64,000 nt of DNA from positions 42,192 through 106,191 of the forward strand of contig NZ_JAQWOO010000025.1 of NCBI RefSeq assembly GCF_029245835.1, in the 5' to 3' direction. The notes below the pieces were generated by a model. The model was not told where the DNA came from and searched no databases. It worked only from the letters and a program-made list of their open reading frames with translations. The position numbers and the translations under genes were made by a program. Each line of letters starts with the position of its first letter. Position 1 is the first letter of the stretch. The stretch is from Algibacter sp. Its GTDB lineage: Bacteria > Bacteroidota > Bacteroidia > Flavobacteriales > Flavobacteriaceae. Of the stretch, positions 39,194 through 48,368 are shown piece by piece.

Positions 39194-40129
39194 ATGCAAC
39201 AAATTACAAACAATATATTAATGGTTCGTCCTGTAAATTTCAGGATGAATGAGCAAACTGCTGTTAATAATTATTATCAGGAAGGTATTGATGGTGTGTT
39301 GCCAGAAACTATTAATGCCAAAGCTCAAAAAGAGTTTGACACGTTTGTAAATAAGCTGAGAGGTATTGGTGTTAATGTGGTAGTGGTAGATGATAGTGTA
39401 GAAACGGACACTCCAGATTCTATTTTTCCTAACAATTGGGTGTCGTTTCATGAAAATGGAGATGTCGGGGTGTATCCCATGTTTGCAGAAAATAGACGAT
39501 TAGAGCGTCGTGAAGATATTTTTAATAAGTTAGAACAAAAAGGCTTTCTAATTAATAATATAGTTGATTACACAAGTGCTGAGGAAGAACATGTGTTTTT
39601 AGAAGGTACAGGTAGTATTATTTTAGACCGTGAAAATAGAAAGGCATATTGTGCTTTGTCTCCGCGTGCAGATGAGGATTTATTTATTGAATTTTGTGAG
39701 GATTTTGAATATACCCCAGTGATATTTTTATCAAATCAAACGGTAAATGGTGAGCGAAAACCCATTTACCATACAAATGTTATGATGTGTGTTGGTGAAA
39801 CTTTTGCTGTGATTTGTTTGAGCAGTATTGATGATAAGAAAGAGCGCAAACATGTTATTAAACATCTTAAAGAAGATAGGAAAGCCATTATTGATATTAC
39901 TGAAGAACAAGTGAATAAATTTGTTGGTAATATGCTTCAGGTTAAAGGGGCAAATGATGTGCGCTACTTAATTATGAGTCAAGCGGCTTATGATAGTCTT
40001 ACTAATTCTCAAATTAAAACACTTGAAAAGCATACCAAAATATTATCGAGCTCTTTAGAGACTATTGAAGCTTGTGGTGGGGGTAGCGCACGTTGTATGA
40101 TGGCTGAGGTGTTTTTGCCTAAGGCTTAA
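39194..40129 (+). CDS. ctlX: Citrulline utilization hydrolase CtlX-family protein
   Basis: 311 aa, arginine-deiminase-like fold. ILMVRPVNFRMNEQTAVNN start, DSIFPNNWVSFHENG, His193 in HTNVMMCVGETFAV and the nucleophilic Cys301 in GGGSARCMMAEVF match the CtlX group, described as citrulline hydrolases releasing ornithine, CO2 and ammonia in some bacteria. It is 7 bp after the related deiminase-fold gene. It converges on the TPR kinase gene. Subfamily call is by motif recognition; biochemical role is inferred. Confidence 0.82.
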   Translation: MQQITNNILMVRPVNFRMNEQTAVNNYYQEGIDGVLPETINAKAQKEFDTFVNKLRGIGVNVVVVDDSVETDTPDSIFPNNWVSFHENGDVGVYPMFAENRRLERREDIFNKLEQKGFLINNIVDYTSAEEEHVFLEGTGSIILDRENRKAYCALSPRADEDLFIEFCEDFEYTPVIFLSNQTVNGERKPIYHTNVMMCVGETFAVICLSSIDDKKERKHVIKHLKEDRKAIIDITEEQVNKFVGNMLQVKGANDVRYLIMSQAAYDSLTNSQIKTLEKHTKILSSSLETIEACGGGSARCMMAEVFLPKA

Positions 40130-40143
40130 TTTGGCTGGTTAGT

Positions 40144-40229
40144 ACGTTAGAGATTGAGGTATTTGTTGAGGCTCTTAGGCTTTTAATCGCGAAGTGACTG
40201 CCAAAAGACACCCCCTTTTGGTAATGCTC
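40144..40229 (-). repeat. GGGCG...ACGC structured repeat, copy D (decayed)
   Basis: On the minus strand it reads GCATTACC-AAAA-GGGGGT at the start and CTCAATCTCTAACGT at the end, like copies A-C but with weaker terminal pairing. A separate hairpin CCAAAAG (40201-40207) with CTTTTGG (40215-40221) is present and could stop transcription between the convergent ctlX and kinase genes. Confidence 0.45.
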
Positions 40230-40257
40230 AAAAAAAAATAAGATATTTTGTTTGATT

Positions 40258-42330
40258 TTAAGACGACGGTCTTGATTTTGGTAGTTGTACATAAAATGTA
40301 CTGCCTACACCTTGAGTACTTTCTACCCATATTTTACCTTGGTTTAACTCTACAAGTTCTTTACAAATGGAAAGCCCTAAACCAGTTCCTTTTTCGTTAT
40401 CGGTTCCCATAGTGGTAAAAGTACTATCATTAAATAATTTACTAATATTTTCTTTAGAAATACCTATACCAGTGTCTGCAACACTAACAATACAAGTGCC
40501 ATTACTAATGTGATTTGAAACCGTAATAGTATCACCGCTTTTACAAAATTTAAGCGCGTTTGCAAGTAGATTTTGTATAACAATTTCAAACATACTTCTA
40601 TCGGCATAAGCAAAATCTCTTAAAGAATGGTCGATTAAATCGATACCTTTACTTTCCATACGCTGCTCAATAAGCCTTAATTTGGTTTCAAAAACCTCTT
40701 GAATATCAAACAAACTTGGTTTAGGTTCTAAAGATTGCATTTGGGATTTAGACCAATTAAGTAAATTGAAAAGTAATAATGAGGCATTATTTGCATTTTC
40801 ACTTAATTCTGGAATTAAATTATCAAACTCTTCTCTTGATAAAGAGCCGTCTTTTAATAAATCTATAAAACCATTAATTGATGAGAGTGAATCTTTTAAA
40901 TCATGAGAAACTATAGAGAATAGTTTGTCTTTTACATTATTTACATTCTCAAGGTGTTTAGTCTGTTCTAAAAATGCTTCATTTTGTATTTGAATTTTAA
41001 CATTTTTTTCTTCAAGATCTTGCGTGTATTTGATGTTGCTATTTCGTTTTAAATAAACTAATACCAATAGCGTTAAAACAACAATTAGAAGAGCAAGTAA
41101 GGCGTATAAGAAAAATTTATACTTATCTATCGTTTTATTTATTTCAGTATTATTGGGTAAAACAGACTTATTTATTGAATTATTGTCTTGTTTTGGCTTT
41201 TTATCTAAATTTGAGTTTACTTCTATATCAAATAATTTTTCTTTATTTATAACTGGCTTAAATTCCGATTTTTTAAGGCTATTGTTTAATTCGTAATACT
41301 CACGCTGCCATACAAAAGCTCTATCAAAACGTCTTCTTGTAGAATCTAAAGACTTCATTAATTTATAATGCCTTAATAATTCTGTTTTATTTTTTAAGCT
41401 TTTAGCTAATTCTCCAGCATCAAGAAGTTGTTTTTCTGCTATATTTAATCTCCCTTGTTTAAGATTTAAATCGCCTAAATTGTTTAAAGCCAGCAATAAG
41501 CCAGCTTTGTTTTGTATTCTAGTGTTAATATTGTAACCCTGTATTAGATATTTTGTAGCCTTATCATAGTCGTTAAACTTTAAATATTCGCCTCCTAACT
41601 TTGGGAATACATACCCTTTTATAGAATCATTATCTGATGCACTACTTTCTAAGACCTTTTCATAATACTCTATAGCCTTTCTGTGTTCTTTTTTATTGGA
41701 GTAGAGTTCAGCTAATTTACTATGCGATTCATTTATAGCATAAACATCATTTGTTTTTAATTGAACATCTAGGGCTTTCAAATAAAATTCAAGTGCTTTT
41801 TCATGTAAATTAATGTTGTAATAGGCTTTTGCTAAACTGCTATAAGCTAAATTAAGGTCTTTTACTAGGTTCCTTTTTTCAAGTTCTTTTATAGCTGCTA
41901 AAGAGAACTGTAAACCTTTATTGTAATTACCTCTTTTAATTTCTATTAAACCAATACTGTTATTAACCTTGGCAACACTTAGTGTATCGTTAAGGGAATT
42001 AAATAAGGCTTTAGACTTGTTATATCCACTAACAGCATTTATGTAATCGTTTTTTTGAGCGTAAATAAGAGATTTGTAATAGGTTATTTCGGCAATGCCT
42101 TTATTGTAATTAATATTATTTGAAAGTTTTTCACTTTTTAAAATATACTCTAAAGCTCTTTCGTAATCGTTAATATTATAAAGTAATTTTATAAGTTTTA
42201 AGGAAGTTTCTACTTTTAATGAGTCTTGTTCTTGAAAAGCTAATTCTAAAGTAAGATTATCTATGTCATCAGTTTGTGAAAAACCAATAAATATAGACAA
42301 CATAATTAGTAAAGTAGTTATTCTCCTCAT
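40258..42330 (-). CDS. TPR-containing sensor histidine kinase
   Basis: 690 aa from the ATG at 42330, chosen because the signal peptide (MRRITTLLIMLSIFIGFSQ) starts there; the frame runs upstream to 42375 without support. Periplasmic region with about six to eight tetratricopeptide repeats (30-330), one membrane segment (about 405-430, FFLYALLALLIVVLTLLVLV), coiled coil, HisKA with His476 in VSHDLKDSL, and HATPase (NLLANALKF, DTGIGIS, GTGLGLSICKEL). No receiver domain and no response regulator gene adjacent, so an orphan kinase. The signal sensed by the TPR part is unknown. Confidence 0.9.
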   Translation of the reverse strand: MRRITTLLIMLSIFIGFSQTDDIDNLTLELAFQEQDSLKVETSLKLIKLLYNINDYERALEYILKSEKLSNNINYNKGIAEITYYKSLIYAQKNDYINAVSGYNKSKALFNSLNDTLSVAKVNNSIGLIEIKRGNYNKGLQFSLAAIKELEKRNLVKDLNLAYSSLAKAYYNINLHEKALEFYLKALDVQLKTNDVYAINESHSKLAELYSNKKEHRKAIEYYEKVLESSASDNDSIKGYVFPKLGGEYLKFNDYDKATKYLIQGYNINTRIQNKAGLLLALNNLGDLNLKQGRLNIAEKQLLDAGELAKSLKNKTELLRHYKLMKSLDSTRRRFDRAFVWQREYYELNNSLKKSEFKPVINKEKLFDIEVNSNLDKKPKQDNNSINKSVLPNNTEINKTIDKYKFFLYALLALLIVVLTLLVLVYLKRNSNIKYTQDLEEKNVKIQIQNEAFLEQTKHLENVNNVKDKLFSIVSHDLKDSLSSINGFIDLLKDGSLSREEFDNLIPELSENANNASLLLFNLLNWSKSQMQSLEPKPSLFDIQEVFETKLRLIEQRMESKGIDLIDHSLRDFAYADRSMFEIVIQNLLANALKFCKSGDTITVSNHISNGTCIVSVADTGIGISKENISKLFNDSTFTTMGTDNEKGTGLGLSICKELVELNQGKIWVESTQGVGSTFYVQLPKSRPSS

Positions 42331-43026
42331 TTTAACATTTAAGTTACACCTATTTAATAAAGCAACAGAAAACAAAGTCTTATAATTTGAGGGAAAATAA
42401 GTTTGCTTTATTTATTTGTAATTATTTGTTAGTTCTTAATTTACCATTCAAAAAAAATGGAATAATAGCATTACCAGACAAAAGTTGAAAAAAGGATAAT
42501 TAAAATCTAATTTCTGCGCTTTAATACCAATAAATTAGTTGAAAGGGCATCAAAAAAATAACACTAAAATCGACGAATAGATGAATGGTAAAAATCATAG
42601 AAAAAAAACACTTTTATCGATGAAATGCAACTTGGTTTTGATTATACTAAATCCTTTATTGCAAACGTAAGAATTATCAATAGTATGATTGATTAAGCTA
42701 TTATTAGTACCTTTCCTGAAACATAAAATTTTAAAATGAATTAATCTGTAAAACGGATTCTGTTATTTAGATAGGAATAATCTTTTTAGAATATGGCATT
42801 CATGCGCTTATTGCCCTAGTGGATATTCTGTTAGTTGAAGAGGTTTAAGTGTCATAGTACAAGCCAATACCAATGTTTTTATTGATATTGCTATTTTAAT
42901 AGTTACGCTTGTACTTAGTTTTGTGATTTTAAAAAAGAGTTGAACTTGATATTATACTATAAGTTCAAGGTTTACAATTTATGATACCAAGCTTTTTTTA
43001 ATGTTAGATATACATAAAAAACTTTC
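42331..43026. other. Long AT-rich gap upstream of argS with decayed coding remnant
   Basis: About 700 bp between the divergent kinase and argS genes. No intact ORF is supported. The part up to about 42.77 kb is low-complexity and holds nothing I can name. The part from 42771 to 42939 reads as a broken membrane protein (separate entry). The argS promoter ends the gap. Confidence 0.6.
42771..42939 (+). pseudogene. Frameshifted remnant of a small membrane protein
   Basis: From 42771 one frame reads IGIIFLEYGIHALIALVDI, then LLVEEV and stop; from 42842 the next frame continues with GLSVIVQANTNVFIDIAIL, then IVTLVLSFVILKKS and stop. Joined by one frameshift near 42842 they give about 55 residues with two hydrophobic helices and a Lys-rich end. 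The pattern VFIDIAIL with a following hydrophobic helix recalls the MrpF/PhaF antiporter subunit, but that likeness is weak. No start codon is visible. Confidence 0.35.
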
Positions 43027-43034
43027 TATATTTG
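43004..43034 (+). promoter_or_regulatory. argS promoter
   Basis: TTAG (43004-43007, one mismatch to TTTG), 19 nt, TATATTTG (43027-43034, exact TAnnTTTG). It places the transcript start near 43040 and so fixes the argS start at the ATG 43056 rather than the upstream TTG at 43032. Confidence 0.7.
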
Positions 43035-43055
43035 CAGCCTTATAACATCATTTTA

Positions 43056-44840
43056 ATGAACCTTCAAGAGATTTTATCAAATTACGTAAAACAAGCTGTA
43101 AAATCAGATTTCAGTATTGACATTAAAACAGTTGAATTTCAATCTACTAGAAAAGAATTTGCTGGAGACATTACTGTGGTTATTTTTCCAATGTTGCGGT
43201 TTGTTAAAGGAAACCCAGTGCAAATAGGAGAAACTATTGGTACCTATTTAGTCGAAAATGTTGCGGAGGTTAAAGCATTTAATGTTGTAAAAGGATTTTT
43301 GAATGTTGAAATAAGTGATGGGTATTACATTAATTTTTTCAATGGTATTAAGGATGATAAAGCATTTGGTTTTATTTCTCCAAAGGCAGAAGAAAAAGCG
43401 ATAATGGTTGAGTATTCTTCACCAAATACCAATAAACCTTTGCATTTAGGACATGTTAGAAATAACCTTTTGGGTTATAGTGTTGCCGAAATTTTAAAGG
43501 CTTCAGGTAAAAAAGTATATAAAACTCAAATCATAAATGATAGAGGCATTCATATTTGTAAAAGTATGTTGGCTTGGGAACGTTTTGGTAATGGTGAAAC
43601 ACCAGAATCTACAGGTTTAAAAGGTGATAAGTTGGTTGGTAACTATTATGTGAAGTTTGACCAAGAGTATAAAAGGGAAATTCAAGATTTAATTTCAAAA
43701 GGAAGTACTGAAGATGAAGCAAAAAAGCATGCTCCAATTTTAATTGAAGCTCAAAATATGCTTTTAAAATGGGAATCAGGTGATGAAGAAACTGTTGCGC
43801 TTTGGAAAAAAATGAACGGTTGGGTTTATGAAGGTTTTTCGGAGTCTTATAAAAATTTAGGAGTAGATTTTGATACCTTATATTATGAAAGCAACACCTA
43901 TTTGTTAGGAAAAGAATTCGTTGCTGAAGGTTTAAAATCTGGAGTATTTCAAAAAGAAGAAGATGGTTCGGTTTGGTGTGATTTAACTGAAGACGGATTA
44001 GATAAAAAAATTGTTCAACGTGCTGATGGAACAGCGGTTTATATGACTCAAGATATAGGTACGGCGATTCAGCGTATTAAAGATTTTCCCGATGTTGGTG
44101 GTATGGTTTATACGGTTGGAAATGAGCAAGATTATCACTTTCAAGTCTTGTTTTTAATTTTAAAGAAGTTAGGTTTTGAATGGGCTAAAAATTTATATCA
44201 TTTAAGTTATGGTATGGTAGATTTACCTAGCGGAAAAATGAAGAGTAGAGAAGGTACTGTAGTTGATGCTGATGATTTAATAGATGATATGGCATCTACA
44301 GCAGAAGAGATTTCGGAAGAACTCGGTAAACTTGATGGCTATTCCCAAGAAGAAAAAAAGGAACTTTATAAAATGATTGGTTTAGGTGCTTTAAAGTATT
44401 ATGTTTTAAAGGTAGATCCTAAAAAACGTATTTTATTTGATCCTAAAGAATCTATAGACTTTCAAGGTAACACAGGTCCGTTTATACAATATACTTATGC
44501 GAGAATTCAATCTATTTTACGTAAAGCAGATTTAAACTCTAATGTTATGTTGAGCGCATTGGAAACCTCACTGCATCCAAAAGAAAAAGAACTTATTAAG
44601 CAAATTCAGTTATTTCCAGAAGTGATTCAAAACGCTGCGGATAATCATAGTCCTGCTTTAATAGCCAATTATACTTATGATTTGGTGAAAGAGTTTAATT
44701 CCTTTTACCAAAATGTATCTATTTTAGGCGCAGATAATGATTCGGAGAAAACATTAAGAGTACAGTTGTCTCAAGTAGTTGCGAATACTATAAAAAATAG
44801 TTTTGGATTATTAGGGATTCAAGTTCCTGAGAGGATGTAG
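43056..44840 (+). CDS. argS: Arginyl-tRNA synthetase
   Basis: 594 aa from the ATG at 43056 (MNLQEILSNYVKQAV). Class I synthetase: N-terminal ArgRS domain, HIGH-type motif NTNKPLHLGHVRNN, the KMSKS-type GKMKSREGTVV, and the anticodon-binding DALR domain at the C terminus (NSFGLLGIQVPERM end). Charges tRNA-Arg. The start was set downstream of the TATATTTG promoter, since the earlier in-frame TTG lies inside it. Confidence 0.97.
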   Translation: MNLQEILSNYVKQAVKSDFSIDIKTVEFQSTRKEFAGDITVVIFPMLRFVKGNPVQIGETIGTYLVENVAEVKAFNVVKGFLNVEISDGYYINFFNGIKDDKAFGFISPKAEEKAIMVEYSSPNTNKPLHLGHVRNNLLGYSVAEILKASGKKVYKTQIINDRGIHICKSMLAWERFGNGETPESTGLKGDKLVGNYYVKFDQEYKREIQDLISKGSTEDEAKKHAPILIEAQNMLLKWESGDEETVALWKKMNGWVYEGFSESYKNLGVDFDTLYYESNTYLLGKEFVAEGLKSGVFQKEEDGSVWCDLTEDGLDKKIVQRADGTAVYMTQDIGTAIQRIKDFPDVGGMVYTVGNEQDYHFQVLFLILKKLGFEWAKNLYHLSYGMVDLPSGKMKSREGTVVDADDLIDDMASTAEEISEELGKLDGYSQEEKKELYKMIGLGALKYYVLKVDPKKRILFDPKESIDFQGNTGPFIQYTYARIQSILRKADLNSNVMLSALETSLHPKEKELIKQIQLFPEVIQNAADNHSPALIANYTYDLVKEFNSFYQNVSILGADNDSEKTLRVQLSQVVANTIKNSFGLLGIQVPERM

Positions 44841-44969
44841 TTTTTAAGCTTCGTTTTACTGCAGATAAAAGGTTGCGTTTCAATGAATTCTATTGATCGT
44901 TATACGAAAGAAATTATTTTTTCGTAAATCAATTTTGAATAAAAATTTCAAAATTTAGAGATTTTATTG

Positions 44970-46598
44970 CTACAACTTAATTACTTTATGTATCTCTTTT
45001 CTGCCTCCAGCTACAATTTCAAAAATATAAATTCCACTGTTTAAGTGAATTAAATTTAGACTCAATTTGCGATTAACTATATCACCAGTATTGTTAAGTA
45101 TTAAAACACCAGAACTATTATAGAGCCTGTAGGCAATAGTGCTAATGTCCTCTATCCCTGAAATATTTAAAGTATCTCTAAACGGATTTGGATATACTAA
45201 CCAGTTTTTGACATCTTTTGAAGGGTCTTTTGTACTAGCTACACAACCTTTAGAAATATCAAACTCAGATTTTAAAAGGTCTTCTATTTTTATGTTAACA
45301 AAACTGTCATTTAAGGTGTGGTTGAAAAATGTAGCATCAATAATAGTATCATCGGCACCAAGATAATTTTGCAATAAAGTTCCAAATGTTTGTCTATAGT
45401 CATATTGAACGGTCTGTATTTGGAAGTTGTTTGAGCTTGTGGCTTCCGTTAAATCTGGGTTTGTTCCCGAAACCCCTCCTTCAACAGGTTTACCAAAAAC
45501 AAACATAGGTGCTATTTCACCATGATCTGTTCCTAAATTACCGTTCTCTGCTGCTTTTCTACCAAATTCTGAAAAAGTAAGCCCAACTACGTCATCAGCC
45601 AAGTTTTGACTATTCATATCATCCATAAATGCTTCCATGCTTTCAGCTAAGTCGGTAAGTAAATTGTGATGTTTTCCTATAGCCTCTCCTGGGCCTTGAA
45701 CTTGCGCGTTATGCGTGTCAAAACCTGAAATACGCACCATATATATTTTTGAACCTAAATCCCCACTTATTAGTCGTGCAACAGTTTTTAGCTGATTTGC
45801 TAAATCTGAATCTGGGTAGCTGATGTCATTTTTTCCTGAATTAAAAGCATTAGAAATAGATTCTGCATAGGTATTTGATAAGGCGTCTGTATTGGTTATA
45901 AACTCTAATTGTTTACCGTAATCTGAATCTGGAATATTCATTGGAGGTACACCTCCTAATCCGTTAATAACAGAATAAAAACCAGCAGGATCCTGCCCGG
46001 TAATGTTCAAAGATAAGCCGTGAGCTTCTTCAGCATGAAACCCTAATGATGTTTTATTAGAGCCAATTTCTACCGCGAGTGGATAATTTTCTATAATTAA
46101 ATCTGAGTAATACAATTCCATAAAACGCCCCATCCAACCCGTGTTTGAACCATTTAAAAGACTGTTTCCGTCGTTACCTGTGAGATATAAATCAGTAGAT
46201 TTAAAATGACTTTTATTTTGTGATGGGTAACCAACCGATTGCATGATTCTAAGCCAACTTTTGTCATATAGTGATTTGAGCCCTGTTAGTGCCGGATTTA
46301 AACCTATTTGTTGATTGTCAGGTAGTGTACTGTCTAAACTAATATATTTGTTAGCTCCTGTTATTGGAACTTTTATAGTAGGTCTTAAATTACTATAAAC
46401 ATCATATTGATTTAATGGTATAATGGTATTTAAACCGTCATTAGCACCTGCTAAATTGATAAGTACTAACTTTCTGTTTGAAATATCAGGGCAATCTGCA
46501 TACGGCATAAATGATTTTATTGCTGCTTGTAATTCAAAAGGCGTTAAGGCAATTGCTGAAGCCGCAGATGATAGTTTTATAAAATGTCTTCTTTTCAT
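44970..46598 (-). CDS. DUF1501 protein with Tat-like signal and type IX sorting domain
   Basis: 542 aa. The N terminus has a twin-arginine-like signal (KRRHFIKLSSAASAIAL). The body (about 30-450) is DUF1501, an alkaline-phosphatase/sulfatase-like fold family, with NLAGANDGLNTIIP, FDTHNAQ, TFSEFGRKAAENG and GTDHGEIAPMFVFG. The last 80 residues are a T9SS type A sorting domain (WLVYPNPFRDTLNISG ... NSGIYIFEI). So it seems to be exported and anchored or released at the surface. It follows the DUF1800 gene by 11 bp; these two families are usually paired. The reaction is unknown. Confidence 0.88.
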   Translation of the reverse strand: MKRRHFIKLSSAASAIALTPFELQAAIKSFMPYADCPDISNRKLVLINLAGANDGLNTIIPLNQYDVYSNLRPTIKVPITGANKYISLDSTLPDNQQIGLNPALTGLKSLYDKSWLRIMQSVGYPSQNKSHFKSTDLYLTGNDGNSLLNGSNTGWMGRFMELYYSDLIIENYPLAVEIGSNKTSLGFHAEEAHGLSLNITGQDPAGFYSVINGLGGVPPMNIPDSDYGKQLEFITNTDALSNTYAESISNAFNSGKNDISYPDSDLANQLKTVARLISGDLGSKIYMVRISGFDTHNAQVQGPGEAIGKHHNLLTDLAESMEAFMDDMNSQNLADDVVGLTFSEFGRKAAENGNLGTDHGEIAPMFVFGKPVEGGVSGTNPDLTEATSSNNFQIQTVQYDYRQTFGTLLQNYLGADDTIIDATFFNHTLNDSFVNIKIEDLLKSEFDISKGCVASTKDPSKDVKNWLVYPNPFRDTLNISGIEDISTIAYRLYNSSGVLILNNTGDIVNRKLSLNLIHLNSGIYIFEIVAGGRKEIHKVIKL

Positions 46599-46609
46599 AA
46601 TTTCTGAGC

Positions 46610-48250
46610 TTACATTAATTGAAATTCTGCTGCATTAACCATAGCAATAATTAAAGCATTTAAGCGCGTTCTTATTGTTGTGTCATCATTGGTGTTAATA
46701 TAATTTGACCAAACACCCGTCCAATAATAGTCTGGAAAGCCTTCATCAACTAAAAAACTTTTAAAGTAATTTGTTCTATCCGTGTCAATACTTTCTGGGT
46801 ATAATAAGTCTGCCATTTGAGTGACAAGTAAATTTGGGTCAGAGGGATCCGCAATTTTATTCTTTACAAATGTTGCAGTATCTAGTTGAGCATAAATATT
46901 CCCACCACTTATAGTGTTTTTACCTTCAATCAAACTTTCAATTAACTTATAACGTCCTATAATAGTATTTGATGAAAACCAGTTCCTGTCAAATCCTGGT
47001 TGTTGATAATAAGCAGGATAGCCTGCAACATCATCAGGGTTAAAAAAAACCATTCCTGAACCTGGGAAATATCTATTATGAATAAATGAATGGAAGAAAT
47101 TCCTGTAATAGTATAAAGCATTTGTACTTGGGTCTGGATATTCTAGTTCAAACATGGAACAGACTTCCGATAATAGTTGTAATGGGCTTTTTATAATACT
47201 CCCAATAATGTTATCTGTGGCATCACTATCATCTGCATCATAAAAATGTTCACTAGAAAGCAAGGTTGTTACCACCGGTAAGATCTCAAAGTTATTAGCA
47301 ATCAGTAAATCTGCAAGCGGTGTAATTATATCTGTTTCAACTTCTTCATTCCATTCACTTTTCACAAAATACCTGTAAAGTTTTCTGCAATAGGCTTTAG
47401 CTGTTTCTGATTGAGCAAAAACCATTTCAACAAAAGTATCCAACTCCTCATATATTTCTAGTTCTGTATCTTTTCCTGAAATTACTTGATTGCCAAAAGC
47501 ACTACTAAATGTTTTATCATTAGTATCATGTTGATTAATATTAATGTACCCCATGGGTATATTGGTATCTGGGTCAATATCACTTCGGTCAGCACGTTTT
47601 TTAAACCCAGAGAATACTTTTGCTGCTTGCTGAATATCAATTTCGGTATAGTTAGTATAATTACCTGAACCAATTTGTTCGCCTTTTAAAATGGTAAAAA
47701 GCTCCAAATATTCACGGGCATAATTTTCATTTGGATTGTTTTTGTTGTTTTGTGTATTATCTAAATAATCTAACATCCCATTATCTAGGGTAATTTTTTT
47801 AGCTAAAGTTTTTAAGTTTCCAAAGGCATAAAAATCTAATAAATTGATATGATCAAAAAAATAGGTGGCTGCCCCAACTCCAGAGTCCTTTCCAACAGTA
47901 AAACTGGTATGTAGAAAGAAAGAAAGCTTGTGCTTTAAAGTAGTTTCTTGCATGGCATTATGCCACCACCAAGCCGTGACTTGAGATCGCTTTCTGCCTT
48001 GGCCATCAAATGAATTTGGAAGTTCAGATGAAGAGGTCCAAAATCCATCAGGAGAATCCGTTGGTAATGGATCGTATGGTTCTGACAATGTATTTACTGA
48101 AGCTGTTGTTAAACTATTAACCGCAGCGGAAGCAGACATGCCTACAAAAGTGTCTAGTTGCTCTTTGGTGTAGCTAAAAGTAGCGCGTCGCAATAAATGC
48201 TTCGCTTTTCTTAAATCTAACGGAGAACTTAGTGGGTTTAGTGAAGCCAT
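46610..48250 (-). CDS. DUF1800 family protein
   Basis: 546 aa. AKHLLRRATFSYTKEQLD near the start, WWWHNAM, NENYAREYLELFTILKG and the C-terminal FKSFLVDEGFPDYYWTG region are DUF1800 marks. No signal peptide is visible, which is odd for a partner of an exported DUF1501 protein. It lies 118 bp after the TonB receptor gene, with a TTAGCTAAA palindrome in the gap, and 11 bp before DUF1501. Function is unknown. Confidence 0.85.
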   Translation of the reverse strand: MASLNPLSSPLDLRKAKHLLRRATFSYTKEQLDTFVGMSASAAVNSLTTASVNTLSEPYDPLPTDSPDGFWTSSSELPNSFDGQGRKRSQVTAWWWHNAMQETTLKHKLSFFLHTSFTVGKDSGVGAATYFFDHINLLDFYAFGNLKTLAKKITLDNGMLDYLDNTQNNKNNPNENYAREYLELFTILKGEQIGSGNYTNYTEIDIQQAAKVFSGFKKRADRSDIDPDTNIPMGYININQHDTNDKTFSSAFGNQVISGKDTELEIYEELDTFVEMVFAQSETAKAYCRKLYRYFVKSEWNEEVETDIITPLADLLIANNFEILPVVTTLLSSEHFYDADDSDATDNIIGSIIKSPLQLLSEVCSMFELEYPDPSTNALYYYRNFFHSFIHNRYFPGSGMVFFNPDDVAGYPAYYQQPGFDRNWFSSNTIIGRYKLIESLIEGKNTISGGNIYAQLDTATFVKNKIADPSDPNLLVTQMADLLYPESIDTDRTNYFKSFLVDEGFPDYYWTGVWSNYINTNDDTTIRTRLNALIIAMVNAAEFQLM

Positions 48251-48310
48251 TAGCTAAATTTTTTTTGAAAAGTAGTTAAAATATTGATTGATTGATAAAA
48301 AAAGAGGTCG

Positions 48311-48324
48311 ATTTTAGCTAAAAT
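48311..48324. promoter_or_regulatory. 14-bp palindrome upstream of the DUF1800 gene
   Basis: ATTTTAGCTAAAAT is a perfect palindrome; its core TTAGCTAAA recurs at 48250-48258 at the DUF1800 start codon, 64 bp away. Possible operator for the DUF1800-DUF1501 half of the locus. Such AT-rich palindromes also arise by chance. Confidence 0.3.
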
Positions 48325-48368
48325 GGGTTGAGTTAGACGGTTAATTATCGATAAAGTTTAATTTCTGT

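Noticed and set aside
42331..42375. Longer start for the TPR kinase
   Set aside because: The signal peptide begins at the ATG at 42330; a 15-residue extension would bury it.
43032..43055. Upstream TTG start for argS
   Set aside because: It lies inside the TATATTTG promoter element, so it cannot be on the transcript.
47482..47673. Small frames on both strands inside the DUF1800 gene
   Set aside because: Antisense or alternative frames of a clear coding region; both have unlikely composition.
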